Below, piece after piece: positions 31,017 through 42,800 of a stretch of 64,000 nucleotides of DNA (its first letter is position 1; the number at the start of each line of letters is the position of its first letter). The notes under the pieces were generated by a model. The model was given only the letters and a program-made list of their open reading frames with translations. It searched no databases and was not told where the DNA came from. Location: assembly GCF_000005505.3 (NCBI RefSeq), contig NC_016131.3:61055355-61119354 (forward strand). Reading direction: 5' to 3'. The stretch comes from Brachypodium distachyon (lineage: Eukaryota; Streptophyta; Magnoliopsida; Poales; Poaceae). A program made the translations under genes and the position numbers.

Positions 31017-32990
31017 AACCGCAAGAAGAAGTATTGTAGAAAAGAAAAACCGCAAGAAGGAGAAGGTGTCAAGGAAGAGGAGAGCTACGGAAACGGGAGG
31101 CGCATGTGTGCGGGGGATTGCCTGATGACGACACCCACGGAGACGAACAGAAGGAGCCGCCTCCTACAAAAAAGTGCTGGTCCACGGGGCCCGCTTATCA
31201 TGGACTGTTTGGGTGGGCCACCCTGTCAGTGTCTCATAGCTCCAGACGGTTCGATGAATGGCCGGGACAGGCGGTGTGCCTCCGTACCTGGGGCCCATCG
31301 TTCCGATTCCTGAGAGGCAATTAGACTTTTCTTATCGAAATTAATTGTTGCCATTTTTGTTAAACTGAGTGAACCTACAAAGAAAAGCGTCTAGATGCAT
31401 GAGTATAAATTTGATCAAAACTGAGACAATTAATTTGAATTAAAGGTTAAATTTGGTCAGATTTGGTCCAGACATGGATGCATCTAGACGCGTCTCAGTA
31501 GTGCGTATCTAAACAAAACTGACATAATTAATTTGAATGGGAGGAAGTACTAATAACCGAAATTTTTTACTCCCTCCGATCCCAATTGTTGTCAAAATAT
31601 TACATGTATCTAGACGCATTTTAAGAGTAGATACATTCATATTTGGACAAATTTGAGACAAGAATTTAGGATCGGATGGAGTAGTTATTTAGAGGACGGG
31701 GTTTTCTGATTAAACTTTAAATTCAGCTTTTAAGATAATTATGTATTAAATCTATATAATGTTGAAACTACAAATAATCGTCTCTTAATCAGGCAAAGGT
31801 GGTCATGGTTCGTACTGTTTATCCAAGTTCAAAAGAGAAAATCAATAGGACAACATTTTTGTTCGAAAAACCTAGGCCGTGAAACGGGTTTACCTAGCAG
31901 CACGTTGAGGTGATATTCAGTTTGAGAAAACAAGTATTTTAGAAGTATACATCAAAACAATCAACTACGAAGTATAATTAAAAAAAAACGTGCTATGTAT
32001 GTGTGATACTGAATGGTCGATCATTTAGTAATTGTCTAACAAGCTCATGAGTAGTCTCGGTAGGATACAAATAAAACCACCAACACGAATCTGTATAGGT
32101 GTAAAGATATATGCCAATCAAATCAAAATATTCAACAACATTATTCCTCGACGCCGTCTAGTTATATAGGAGTATATGAGTGTTACGCATGAGCAAAGTA
32201 ATTATATTGATCTCATAGGTTGCATTTTGATCGAGCAAGCGAAACCAGGTAGTCATCTCTCCTCTTTTCTTCTCCTGGGAAAGTCATCCGCTCTTACGTG
32301 TGTGACAGGTAACATTAACAACAGAGGTACAGCGTGCGTAGCGAAACGTTGTTCTCCTGTTAAGCCAATTTTTCGACTTAAACTAAAATTGAAGGAGCTA
32401 CTCCGTACCAAATATACCAATAGTAATTAGAGTCCCAGCGTAGCGTACAGTACTTCAACGGAAGCACTAATGGACAAAACGCACACCAGGTGACTGGTCC
32501 TGTTGGCGCAGGCCTCTCTTTTCCCGTTCTGTTGTCCATGTTTCCCGTCCATGGTTACGTATTGTTGCATGCAAAATCAAAATCAGTGTTCGGCGCCCAC
32601 GTGAATGTTTTGGATTTGGTGCGCGTTTCCTTTGTGAATCAGCAAGCCAAGTCGAGCTGTTGGCTTTCTTGAAGTGGCGTGTACAGTGTGCGCAATTGCT
32701 TTTTGCGTGTTTCGATGGGACTCGATCGGGAGAGAGTGTTTAGCTGACGGCCAGCACCAGCAGGCGCACGCGTGCCGTCTGCACGCGTCGTTTCCGCCTA
32801 ATTAACTGGATTAAGCTATAGGGATTGAGCTGAACCCAGTGCTTTCCCGAGTTCCCGGCCGGTATCCTCATAGTTAAATTTCGGGACTTTCGATAAATAC
32901 GTGGTCCAACAGCTCTCCCATCTCACACCTCAGGAGGATATCTCACCTAATTATACAGCCATAGTTTCTACGGTACCTACACCTCAAGTA
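31017..32990. other. Intergenic region with MITEs, no gene
   Basis: 31017-31330 is the GC-rich upstream flank of PDK. 31380-31555 is a MITE-derived stretch in which GCGTCTAGATGCAT and ATGCATCTAGACGCGTCT face each other and AATTAATTTGAAT repeats. 31570-31681 is an intact Stowaway. 31690-32990 has no recognisable gene or repeat. Confidence 0.45.
31570..31681. mobile_element. Stowaway MITE
   Basis: 112 bp from CTCCCTCCGATCCCAATTGT to TTTAGGATCGGATGGAG, flanked by TA at 31568-31569 and 31682-31683. Confidence 0.88.
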
Positions 32991-33242
32991 CCGGAGATAT
33001 ATGGACCAATTATTAGAGCTCGTGCACGACAACTAAATTAACAGGTACTTTCGTTCCTCGGTACTTCATTTAATATTAATAAGAATATGCTATTGTTTAA
33101 GATGGATTCTTTTATGTGTTTCAGGAATGAAGGACCTAGCTTGGACCTCAACGATCAGCGTTGGATAGCAAACCATGGAGGTGGCAGCAAGGTGGCGGGA
33201 ATTAGCTCAAGTGATGGTTTCAGAACATTAAAACCGTCATAA
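32991..33242 (+). pseudogene. Gypsy retrotransposon, C-terminal end of gag-pol (decayed)
   Basis: The frame reads PEIYGPIIRARARQLN, a stop codon, then QVLSFLGTSFNINKNMLL and MDSFMCFRNEGPSLD, ending LKPS and TAA at 33242. The GPI-RARA-QLN motif followed by a short tail is the usual C-terminus of a class of grass Gypsy polyproteins just before the 3' LTR. The internal TAA (about 33039-33041) and the absence of RT or integrase upstream show it is a remnant. Confidence 0.6.
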
Positions 33243-33885
33243 CGAGAGATGAGAAGAAGGTCGCATCCTCTTCATTCATGGGATTTCGGCCAAGTGAAGG
33301 ATTCTTTCTCCAATGGGTATTTATGGACCAAAGATGAGGGTTATAACCTTACTTTATTGGGTCTAAAGCCATGTAATAGGGTCCAGCCAATTTTTAAATG
33401 TTTTCGTTGTGTTTTAGGAGGATTCCTAGGCCGTTTCAGAGTCCCTCAAGGGTCTGGCCGAAACCACCTAGCTCCCCTCCTATTTATACCCCACAAGCCC
33501 CCCCCCCCCCCGAGCCGGGGTTTTTGATTAGATAAAGTTTAGCCTTCGCCATTTTCGTGTAAGCACGTGTGTCGACTAGACCGTCTGTTTTACTATCGTA
33601 AGAACTCCAACTTATATTGAGTATTCAGATTGGTGAACCTTATATTTCCTATTCGCAATTTCAGATTGCTTTCCATCTTGTTCTTGCCTGTTCTTCGATT
33701 GCTTGTAGGAACAAAGACCTTCGTGGTCAGGTTGATCGTGCCCCCATGGGATCAATAACTTTCTGGAGTTGGTGTATCGATCGCTAAGGCGCTGCCTCTT
33801 AGGTTATAGTCGGATCGTCAACGTCACCACGTACCAAATCGATAATTAGGTATCTCATCGAAAGATCGGGACACGCTCGAAGTTA
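33243..33885 (+). mobile_element. Gypsy 3' LTR-like sequence
   Basis: Directly downstream of the pol tail. It contains blocks typical of this grass LTR family: TTTCGGCCAAG, AGGAGGATTCCTAGGCCGTT, a TATTTATACCCC promoter-like box, GGGTTTTTGATTAGATAAAG, CCTTCGCCATTTTCGTGTA, CTTCGATTGCTTGTAGGAAC and CTTCGTGGTCAGGTTGATCG. The polarity agrees with the pol fragment. I could not fix the exact ends or find the other LTR, so the element is truncated. A 14-C run lies at 33498-33511. Confidence 0.65.
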
Positions 33886-35104
33886 TCGCCTCAAATTCTT
33901 ATATCGCCTCCGGCATCCTCCAAACCCAGCCGAGCGATAGTGACTCTCCATGGAAAATTCCCTCTTGCTTCCCGGTCCCCCCTCTCTTTGCCTTGCACTA
34001 CCGCCGCCTTCTCGATTGGTCACCAAGTGCGCATGTCGTGAGGCTGCTCGATGAGAAGGACCGCGAATCTGGTCAGGTCTGCGGTGACGATTGGCTGCAG
34101 TTGAGGTGGTGGCAGATGGATGTGGGGCGGTGGCAGATGGAGGTGGCCATAGCCGTTAAGGCAGGCGGAAATGGTGGTGACGAGGCAGGTGGCGGCGGCT
34201 GATGCGGGCAGCCGTGGCAAGGCAGGTGGCGGTGGGGGATGCGGCTGGCCACGACGAGGCAGGGGGCACTGGCAGGGAAGCGACGGTTGATGCAGACAAC
34301 GACGACGAGGTTGCAACAGAGAAGATGGAGTGGTTGGGTCAGTTCGAGAGAAGACAGAGTGGAGAGAGAGAAAGAAAACAGTTGCCATATACGATTACAA
34401 TATTTGTGAGTGAATTTAGGAGGTGAGATTTGGGAAATATGCTGGAGAATGGTGGAATGGGGAAGGTATCTTTTTTAGGGGAACCTCATGTAGCAATTTG
34501 GGAAGTCAAAAATAGGTAGTTTGTTGGACTTGCCCTTAGTACAAAATATTAGGAGACGTTGTAAAGGGTATAAGAACCAAATTATGAAACGGTCTTAGCT
34601 AGCCGTTTGTGAGCTACCCGTTGCAACCGCAAACAACTACTCTGTCTGTAGCCATTTACAATTGGAGAGAAAAAGTAAACGTCTGTTACAAGAGCATTCA
34701 TTCGTAACTACAAATCTGAACATGCAAAATCAAATTTGTTTCTTTTAACCAAATTAGCAAATTCAAAATTCAAATTTTTATAACAGTACCGAGTCATCAC
34801 GGTAACTATATGCATATTACAGAAATTATCTCCACTCATTTACATGCATAATTAAAGAAAATCCATTAAAATATCAAGAACATAAAAAAGTACAAAATCC
34901 ATGTCTTATACATCGTACACATGCATCTTGTACGCCACGTCCTTGTCAATTACTCCGGATTTTGATGATTAAGGTAATAAGGCATGGCTTAATTGGCTTT
35001 TAATGTTGACTAGCACAATGCCGTACCTTGCAACAATCTTTGAAGGAGTCTTTACTATTCTTTAATTTGCAGTTGCGTCAGTCCGTCGTACGTCAGACTC
35101 AGGC
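33886..35104. other. Spacer; GC-rich repetitive patch then AT-rich
   Basis: 33950-34420 is GC-rich with repeated GGTGGCAGATGGA and GGCAGGTGGCGG words and gives only low-complexity frames. It ends near TTTGTTGGACTTGCCCTTA (about 34521), which resembles a MITE terminus. 34540-35104 is AT-rich with nothing recognised. Confidence 0.35.
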
Positions 35105-36070
35105 AAATTACGATCGATGCCACCGCGCCTCTCTTCCCTGTCCCCGAATCCCCGAAGAAAGAAAAAGGAAATTTCAGACCCAACTCGATCCCCTCCTCCT
35201 CAAGCCGCCGCCGCCACCCCAAACCCTCCTCCTCAACAAGCTGCTGGCCCTCTGCCCCTCCCCACAGCTGCACCGCCTCCTCTCTCCATCCGCTCGCCGC
35301 CTCTTCTCCCAGAGCTCCAGAAGCCGAAGCTAGCACGGCGGCCATGGAGGCGCCGCGAGACGGCGGCGGAGCAGCAGTCGATTTGGGCACGCGCGGCCAT
35401 GGCGAGCCGGAGGCTAGGGTGGACTGCGTGGCTCGCACTGCAATTGCACGTCGAGCTCCATGGCAACCGCGGAACGCGAAGCTCCACGGCAACCGCTGAA
35501 AGTGGGCGCGTGACGCCGGATGTGGAATTCAAGGATGCCGGCTTGCCCAGGCGCTCGATATGTTCTACCATGGCTGACGCCCTGTTAAGGGGTTTCGTCC
35601 TGGATGACGTGCCATATTGCTGGAGGATGGACACCTGTTGCGAAAGAGTGAGGTTTCTACCTTTCTTGACGCCCTCAAGCTGCTCGAAGAAATGCACAAG
35701 AGGGAGACTTTCAAGACGATGGCCCAGATTTTCACCATGCTGACATATGGAACTCGTGCACGTCGTTTGTTTGATGAAATGGAGTTGTGCGGAGTGATTC
35801 CAGACCATGGAGCTCACAATGTGCTCACAGGGGCCTATGTATTGTGAGGGCAAGGCATTTCCAGTCCGGATGACGGTGATGTTCTGAGATGGATCACAAA
35901 GGAATTGGTCTGGTCAATGTTACCTACAACACTATGTTGTGTGAGTTTCGTAGGGTTAATTACTTCGAGGGCATCTAGAAGGATATATATGAAGACTATT
36001 TGCTCAGGGCTCGTGCCAAGGACCAGATGACAATGTTCCTCGTGAAGGTTTTCTGCATATTGCTGGTACG
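35105..36070 (+). pseudogene. PPR-protein-like decayed sequence
   Basis: Several frames carry pieces with a pentatricopeptide look. These are TFLDALKLLEEMHKRE, ARRLFDEMELCGVIPDHGAH (35617-35847 frame), and after a frame change LVNVTYNTML. Helix pairs ending in (V/P)D/N--(T/A)YN are the PPR pattern. Stops and frame shifts separate the pieces, and no single frame covers the region. The upstream part (35110-35500) is Pro/Ser-rich like an organellar leader. It is a fragment or pseudogene, not an intact gene. Confidence 0.45.
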
Positions 36071-39000
36071 TATTGATCTTTGATGTTCTAAGTCATAATT
36101 CATAAGGGCATATTTAATTTGATCATGTTGGTTTACTGCTGGACATATATATGCATGTATTTTTCTCAATTTTAGTTTGCCAAAATTTTTGCATCAATTG
36201 ATTAGTGTTCTTATTAAGTTGTTGAACGGGGAAACATGATATACAATTGTTAACTTTTGAGTACAAATTAACGTAGATCCAATATTTCAAGGTTTTTTTT
36301 TCTTTCCGAAAGGAGTCTATTGAGGATGGTAACTTGTCATTTCCTTCCTCATGTCAGATTAGATTACGCTAACATTTTTTTTTGCACCTCAACAAAGATG
36401 TCAGGTGTTTGTATTTATGTTCATCAGGTGATTCATCCAAACGCTCATCTCCGGAGTCCAAGATCTATTTATTTTCTTTTCTTTCCTGTAGATGATATGT
36501 ATCTTCTTTGCTTTTGTAGAATAAGAAGCAGGAAGGTAGTAAAATGATGGTTTGATACATGATAGATTTCATATAGAGGGTGCAAGCTTAGGTTACACTA
36601 TCTTGTTACAATTTTGCCTTAAAAAAACAAGTATGTTACCATGAATCCAAAATTTCTTTAAATGTTAAGTTTTCTTGATTGCTTTTTTGATACAAATGTT
36701 GATAAGAGGGTACCTGCCTCTTCTATAATTTGTCATATGCTTGTTCTCTTTCACTCTATCATTTGTTCATAAGAGTATTTACATTTTGAAGTCCTTGATC
36801 TGGCCGTGAGCTACTCAAGAATAGAGGCAGGGCAATCAAATAGATCTTTCATTATACATTTTTACCTTGTTTTTTCTTGCAGGTAACTCAACTTTTTTTG
36901 TGTGTTGATGTAGGCTTTTAGTTTGTATAAGATAAGTTTTACAATGCCCATTGAAACTTGCCTTTTTCCTTCTTTTCTTTCCGGAAAAAAGAATAATTGT
37001 TTATGGATGTACATTCGTCGTTGTTCATCGTAGCAAAGTATGGACATAAAACAAAATCTGAATAGTTTAGTGCTATAATTTAATGTGAAGTTTGCCTGCG
37101 TGTTACTACATAATAGCAAAATGGAATGGTTTGTCAACTATGTTTTGAAAAAGAAAAACCAGTGGCTGAATGAACATGCTTAACCTATATTTGACACTAG
37201 CGTGATCGTTGGAATATTTGTGTCTCCGTTGCGAAGCACGGACTCTCAGCTAATAATACATTGTTTTTTCGTTTTCTGAAGACATAAACTGATTTTTTTT
37301 CAAAGGTCCAGCAAATGCTGGCTTTCAATTATATTAGCAGAGACATAAACCTGATTTTGGACCTCATGTGTTATCACTTACCAGCTAGGAACAGAGGAAG
37401 TAGCATCTAGCAACCCGACCATGCATGATTCCAAATATATCGTGTATATTGATATTCCGGTTCTTTGTTGTCTTGTCTGATTGTCTCTATGAGTTACTAC
37501 GTATTATTCTGCACTCAGCTTGGAAAAGGAACGAAGCAGCGCCAGTCGGCACGTTGCATCAAATATTTCGATTCCTTCGGGTGTTACGGGTCACACGAAA
37601 CGTGGCCATCATCTGGTACAATGCTGTCACATTCAGGGTCCATGGAATTCATGTTCTTCTCTTTTGTACGATTGATGGATAAAACTTGTGCTAGATGCTT
37701 CATCTATATATGAAAAAAAAGGTACCACGCACCCCGCAATAGTTATTTGAGTAGTTAGTGTCATTAAATTCATTTGTGTTTGTAATGCAACTTTTGTGGT
37801 TTCTAGCACTATTGCATATGAGTTCTGACATTCTTAGGTCTTCTCTATCCTCCTTGGTGTTGGGCTAGCCAGTAGAATTTAGCAAGTGGGAGCTGATCAG
37901 TGACGGGAACCCAAAACTGACTACTGCTGAAAAAACCATAGTTGCGATTAGTAAAGAAAAGTCAAATTGGCCGCAAGATACCAACTGATAGTATCTAAAA
38001 ACGTTTTTCACCTTTGAAATCCCAACCGACATATCCGTTAGAAGACATATTAGATTTTGTTAAGACAAAATTCTAAACTTTACCAACGTAACTTATACTC
38101 GCCAAATGGTTTGTACCTTGGGAGTCCGCAGCAAGCAGGTTTCATTCAATTATATGGTAAAGGTGATTGGTCGGTACAGCTCTGTGGCATAAAATTGGTA
38201 TCACTAAGTTAAAAATACTAAGCATACACATTAGCACCTATGAACACCCGTTCATTGCACTCTATAAAATCTCTTGTTTGCTTCTTATGCAGGAGCATAT
38301 TGTCTAGTGCTATTACTCTTTATATGTGTGTCTACTGCTTGCTTAAATCTCAAACCACTTCTTATTCCACTCGTCTTGGTCACTGACAATACCGTTGTAA
38401 CTGACAACTACTTCAGTACCGTTGAAGACATAAGAGTTCTTTGGGTGGTTTGTAGGTTGCTCGATGGGGTAGAAGGCTCACGTATCCTCCCGTTGGTTCG
38501 ATAAAACTTGAGTCACCACTGAAGAAAAAACTACCGCTGCTAAAAAACTTCACGCCGAGAGCCTCAAAAATCCCGACACCTATAGTAAGCAGCAATCACG
38601 TCCTAAGTTCCTAGCCTCTTAGCCCTCGGTTTCGCAAGTCCATGGGCTCTAGCCATTTGTTTTTACAAGTCCATGGGCTCTACCCGTTGGTCTAGAGAAT
38701 GGATGACTATTAACTACAATTAGCATAAGATATTATATTCTCAAAATAAATAAATTAACATAAGATATTTGCTACTCCATGTCGGTACCAGCTAAAAATT
38801 ATTGGAGGGAGGCAGCCTTGCTCGCCCCTCTCTTCGCGACTAGCTATCTCTGATAAATTAGATACTTGTTCATAATGTCTTGGTGCATGTGCAAGTTGTT
38901 TCTCCTAGGGTAAACATGACTTTCTTACTCATTATCTTTTACTCCTCCCAACAGCTAAATGTTGTTATGCAATACTCTTACTAACGACAAGATGGATTAT

Positions 39001-39846
39001 CGAAGATGCTCTTAAAGCATTTACAAAAATCCATCACTAAATCTAGTTACTGAGAGGAGAGAGAAGGGACAACTTTAAACGCGTACGACCTCTCAAATGA
39101 AACAAATATTAAATCTCCAAAAATATTTATAATTTATTACGATCGGTTCGACAAAAAACATGATGCTAGTAACAACTCATCCATCAATAGTGATTTTAGT
39201 GGTTGTTTTCATAGAGAGAAACCATTTCTTTCTCTCTCCTCTCTTTTCCGCATCCACACCATCAATATGTTGAGTGACAACCAGCATGAAACGAGAGAAG
39301 CTATTCTTCCTCTTTTGATTGAGGTGAACTCATTCACATGTTTGTGAAAATACAGAAAACATTTGGAAGCTAATATTCCACCTTCTTTTATGCCAAATTT
39401 GGATACCCATGTCAAACTTGTCATGTCCCTGACAGGCTGACAGCACCCAACTCCCCCAAGTGTCCAACTTAAAGTGACAACTTTTGGTCAGCAACTCAGC
39501 CAAGCAGCAGTTAAGCTCCACCGTGACGTACTGGCGTTAACAACGTTATCTCAGGCAGGACTGGCCTGCGCTGTCACAAAGCTTTTCTTCCGCTGTTTCC
39601 CTTGCCCGGATTCTATTCTAAACCCCAGCTAATACGCCAGGCGGTCGCGGAGCCAAGCCCTAGGCGAGGCAAACGCACTGACCAACTGCTTCTCTTCCCC
39701 TCTCGTCGTGGTCGTCGTCCAATCCCTGCTCGTCTCCCAGTCCCCCCCTTCGCGGTCCGATCGGAATTACGGCGTGAGGTTCCCCAGGGTAGGGTTTTGG
39801 CCGGAGGAAGTAAGGGAGAGGAGCAGGGTGAAGGCGGTGAGGAGCC
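36071..39846. other. 3.8-kb intergenic region, AT-rich, no gene
   Basis: No coding frame with family resemblance. The motif CCGTTGCGAAGCACGGAC at about 37226-37243 is the reverse complement of the CCGTGC-TTGC-ACGG motif noted at 13379 and 17117. TCCATGGGCTCTA occurs twice at about 38639-38682. 39540-39846, GC-rich, should hold the promoter and 5' UTR of the SNARE gene. Confidence 0.45.
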
Positions 39847-42800
39847 ATGGCGAGCGACGTGCCCATGACCCCGGAGCTCGAGCAGATCGACGGCGAGATT
39901 CAGGACATCTTCCGCGCACTTCAGTGAGTCCCCCTGGATATCTGACACTCCCGTCCATGTCTTAGCTACCCAAAAATGCTTGCTTCCGGCGAAGCGGTGC
40001 TATCCGCTGACGCGGTATTGGGGAAATTGCTTCGGTGATGGGATTGGAGTTCCGTGTCTGCTCCCGTGCGGCTGTGCTCGTGAAATTGTGGCCTCCGTTT
40101 TAGTGGACACTGCTTACAATTACTCTCTTGTGTGGTGTACTAGACTACTGGTATAGTAGAGGAATAAATTGTTTATGTGATTATGTGATGAGATGATGGA
40201 TGCGATTTAGCGAGGATTTTGTTGGCTTTTTTGTACAATTGTCTAGCTGGGTGTCGAGATGTCAACCTTTATGTTACAGTCGCTGTCAAAATTTAGCTTT
40301 GTGGTAGAATCAGTGAGTGGAGCGAAAACACGAAGTTCTGTACTAATACTACTCTGTATAAGCTTACTCTCTGCTTATGTCTATTTTACTGTGGTCAACT
40401 TCATTTTTGAAAATTTCTTAAAGCATGATTGAAAAATCAGAAGCAATTATCATATGTGGTTAGCATAACCATATAAGCAGAGGAAATGCTTAACTCAAAT
40501 TTAATTTTTTTAATTATAGCATTGCTCATTATCCATAAAAAAGCAATGGCGTTAGGAAACAATGGTTTGATACTTCGCTCTTATATTACCTTGATGATTC
40601 AATTGAATGAATTGAAATTTAGGTATATAATGGTTAAATACTATACACAGCATTCCCATTGCATATTTGAACTTTGGGCATCTTGACTATACCTATCAAG
40701 CATCTCTTGTTGGTATCGCTATCACAATATGTATTGGCCATTGAAAACCTGAAAGCACAACTTCAGCATATTTGATGCAGGATCAGTTTTGATGTTTGCA
40801 TACTTGTTCTAGCTAAGTTTAGTTCCACTGATACCAAAATCAGGAGTTCCGTATTTCTTTTAAGCTTCAATACTGAGTTTCATGTTGCAACTACAAGTGT
40901 GCATATCTTATTTGGATGACTACCGTAGTACTGTACAGCTTTCTCGAGGTTAGTTTAATAGTGGAATGCCACCTATGTATATTTTGAAACCCAATGTTCT
41001 AAAGCTTTATTGATTTTATTAAAAATCTCATATTGGTTAAGTCATTTTTACTGGAAGTTTTATTCATAAACTGTATTTTTTTTTGCAGAAATGGGTTTCA
41101 AAAGATGGACAAGATTAAAGATTCAAATAGGCAAGCTAAACAATTGGAGGATCTTACAGGGAAAATGAAGGAGTGCAAGCGGTATGTTAGGCGGGGCAGT
41201 ATTCTTCAGTCTTAAGTCAGCTATCCCAAAGTCTTCTTTATCTTCCCTTTCTTGTTATGCATACAGTCCTACACTGATGTCCATTGCTCATTATACATGC
41301 ATCCTTTCAGTTATTTGTTTCTTAACTTTTTTGGGGAGTTACTGCTCTCGTGACGCGATACTATCTGATTTGTGTTTTTCATGAAATTTTTCCCTTTGCT
41401 GGATACTAACATGGATATGCCATACTTATGTAATGTTTTGAAGTTCAAATTGATCTTTGACAGCTTGATCAAAGAGTTTGATCGTACTCTCAAAGCCGAG
41501 GAGTCCAAGAACCCTCCTGAAGTTAACAAACAGCTAAATGACAGAAAGCAGTATATGGTTGGCACCTCACTTCAATAGGCTCTTTGTTGCACGTCATTTT
41601 GCACACTTGTGTAATCATTTCTTTTTCAATGTACAGATCAAAGAGTTGAATTCCTATGTCACCTCGAGGAAGACGTAAGTACACATTTTGTTTTGCGAAA
41701 TAAGTATGAGGATATGCTCCAAAAAAATCTCTTGCTATTTCCTGTTGTGTTGCATATTGAATTCCATGACCATGAGGTTAACTTTTGGAATTTAAACTTA
41801 CAAAACACATGTTTGTAACTTCTATACCTTACACTATGTTCTTGCACCTGTTACGCTAATGCTAACTAAAGATCTCTTGCAGATATCAAAGTACCCTTGG
41901 TAATAACAAGCGGGTCGAGCTCTTTGACATGGGTGCTACAAGTAGTGAGCCTGCTGCTGAGGACAATATTCAAATGGCATCAGGTGAAATTAGCCATTGA
42001 GACCTTTTAAGTTTTGATTAGTCTCGTACGAATAATATCTTACTAAGTCTAAGATTGTTTAATGGCTCACTGACGTATGTTCTCTGCAATATTATCAGCA
42101 GTTGCCAATATAACAGTATTTCTGACTTTATATGGTAGGATATGTTTGTTTGTACGACAAAGTGATGAATGCATGGATGTGCAAAAATGCCGAACTCATC
42201 GTTTATATTTTTTGTTATCTTTATTACCTTCATTAAGACTAATGTAAGGGTTTGGAGTGGATTTATGTTGGTTGTGCGTCACTCCGTTTTTATCAGCTAA
42301 ATGTAGTTTAGTTTTGTTCTTGTCGCCCATGGACAAAAACCTTTTTTGTGCATGAGAATGGGGATCTAGAGATGTCTTTTTTTAATTGACAGGATCTAGA
42401 CATATATCTCCAGATACATTATTAATACAAGAAAAAGTCTTTGAACTAGATAAATAGTTTCCAACACCAAGAGGCGTACCTCAGGATTGTACCAATTCAT
42501 GATATCATATAGCTAAATAGTCTTTTCTTTTCCAAGCTAGATATTTTAAATGGTTCTTACGGAAGCACCTGGCTAAATTTGCAGCTATGACGAACCAACA
42601 ACTCATTGATTCTGGAAGAAACCAAATGGATCAAACAGATGAAGCTATTATACGTTCAAAAATGGTTCATTTCTAAACTACACATGCTCCTTATACTTAT
42701 TCTTTCATGGAAAATTGTAAAGGACTTTTGGTCTAGGTTGTTGCTCAAACTCTTGACGTTGGAGCTCAAACTGCTACAACATTAACGCAGCAGGTAAGGA

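Noticed and set aside
30443..31072. 209-residue minus-strand frame overlapping PDK exon 1
   Set aside because: Different frame from the PDK exon; it runs through the intron and 5' UTR and has no domain.
35233..35853. 206-residue minus-strand frame
   Set aside because: Antisense to the PPR-like relic; no family resemblance.
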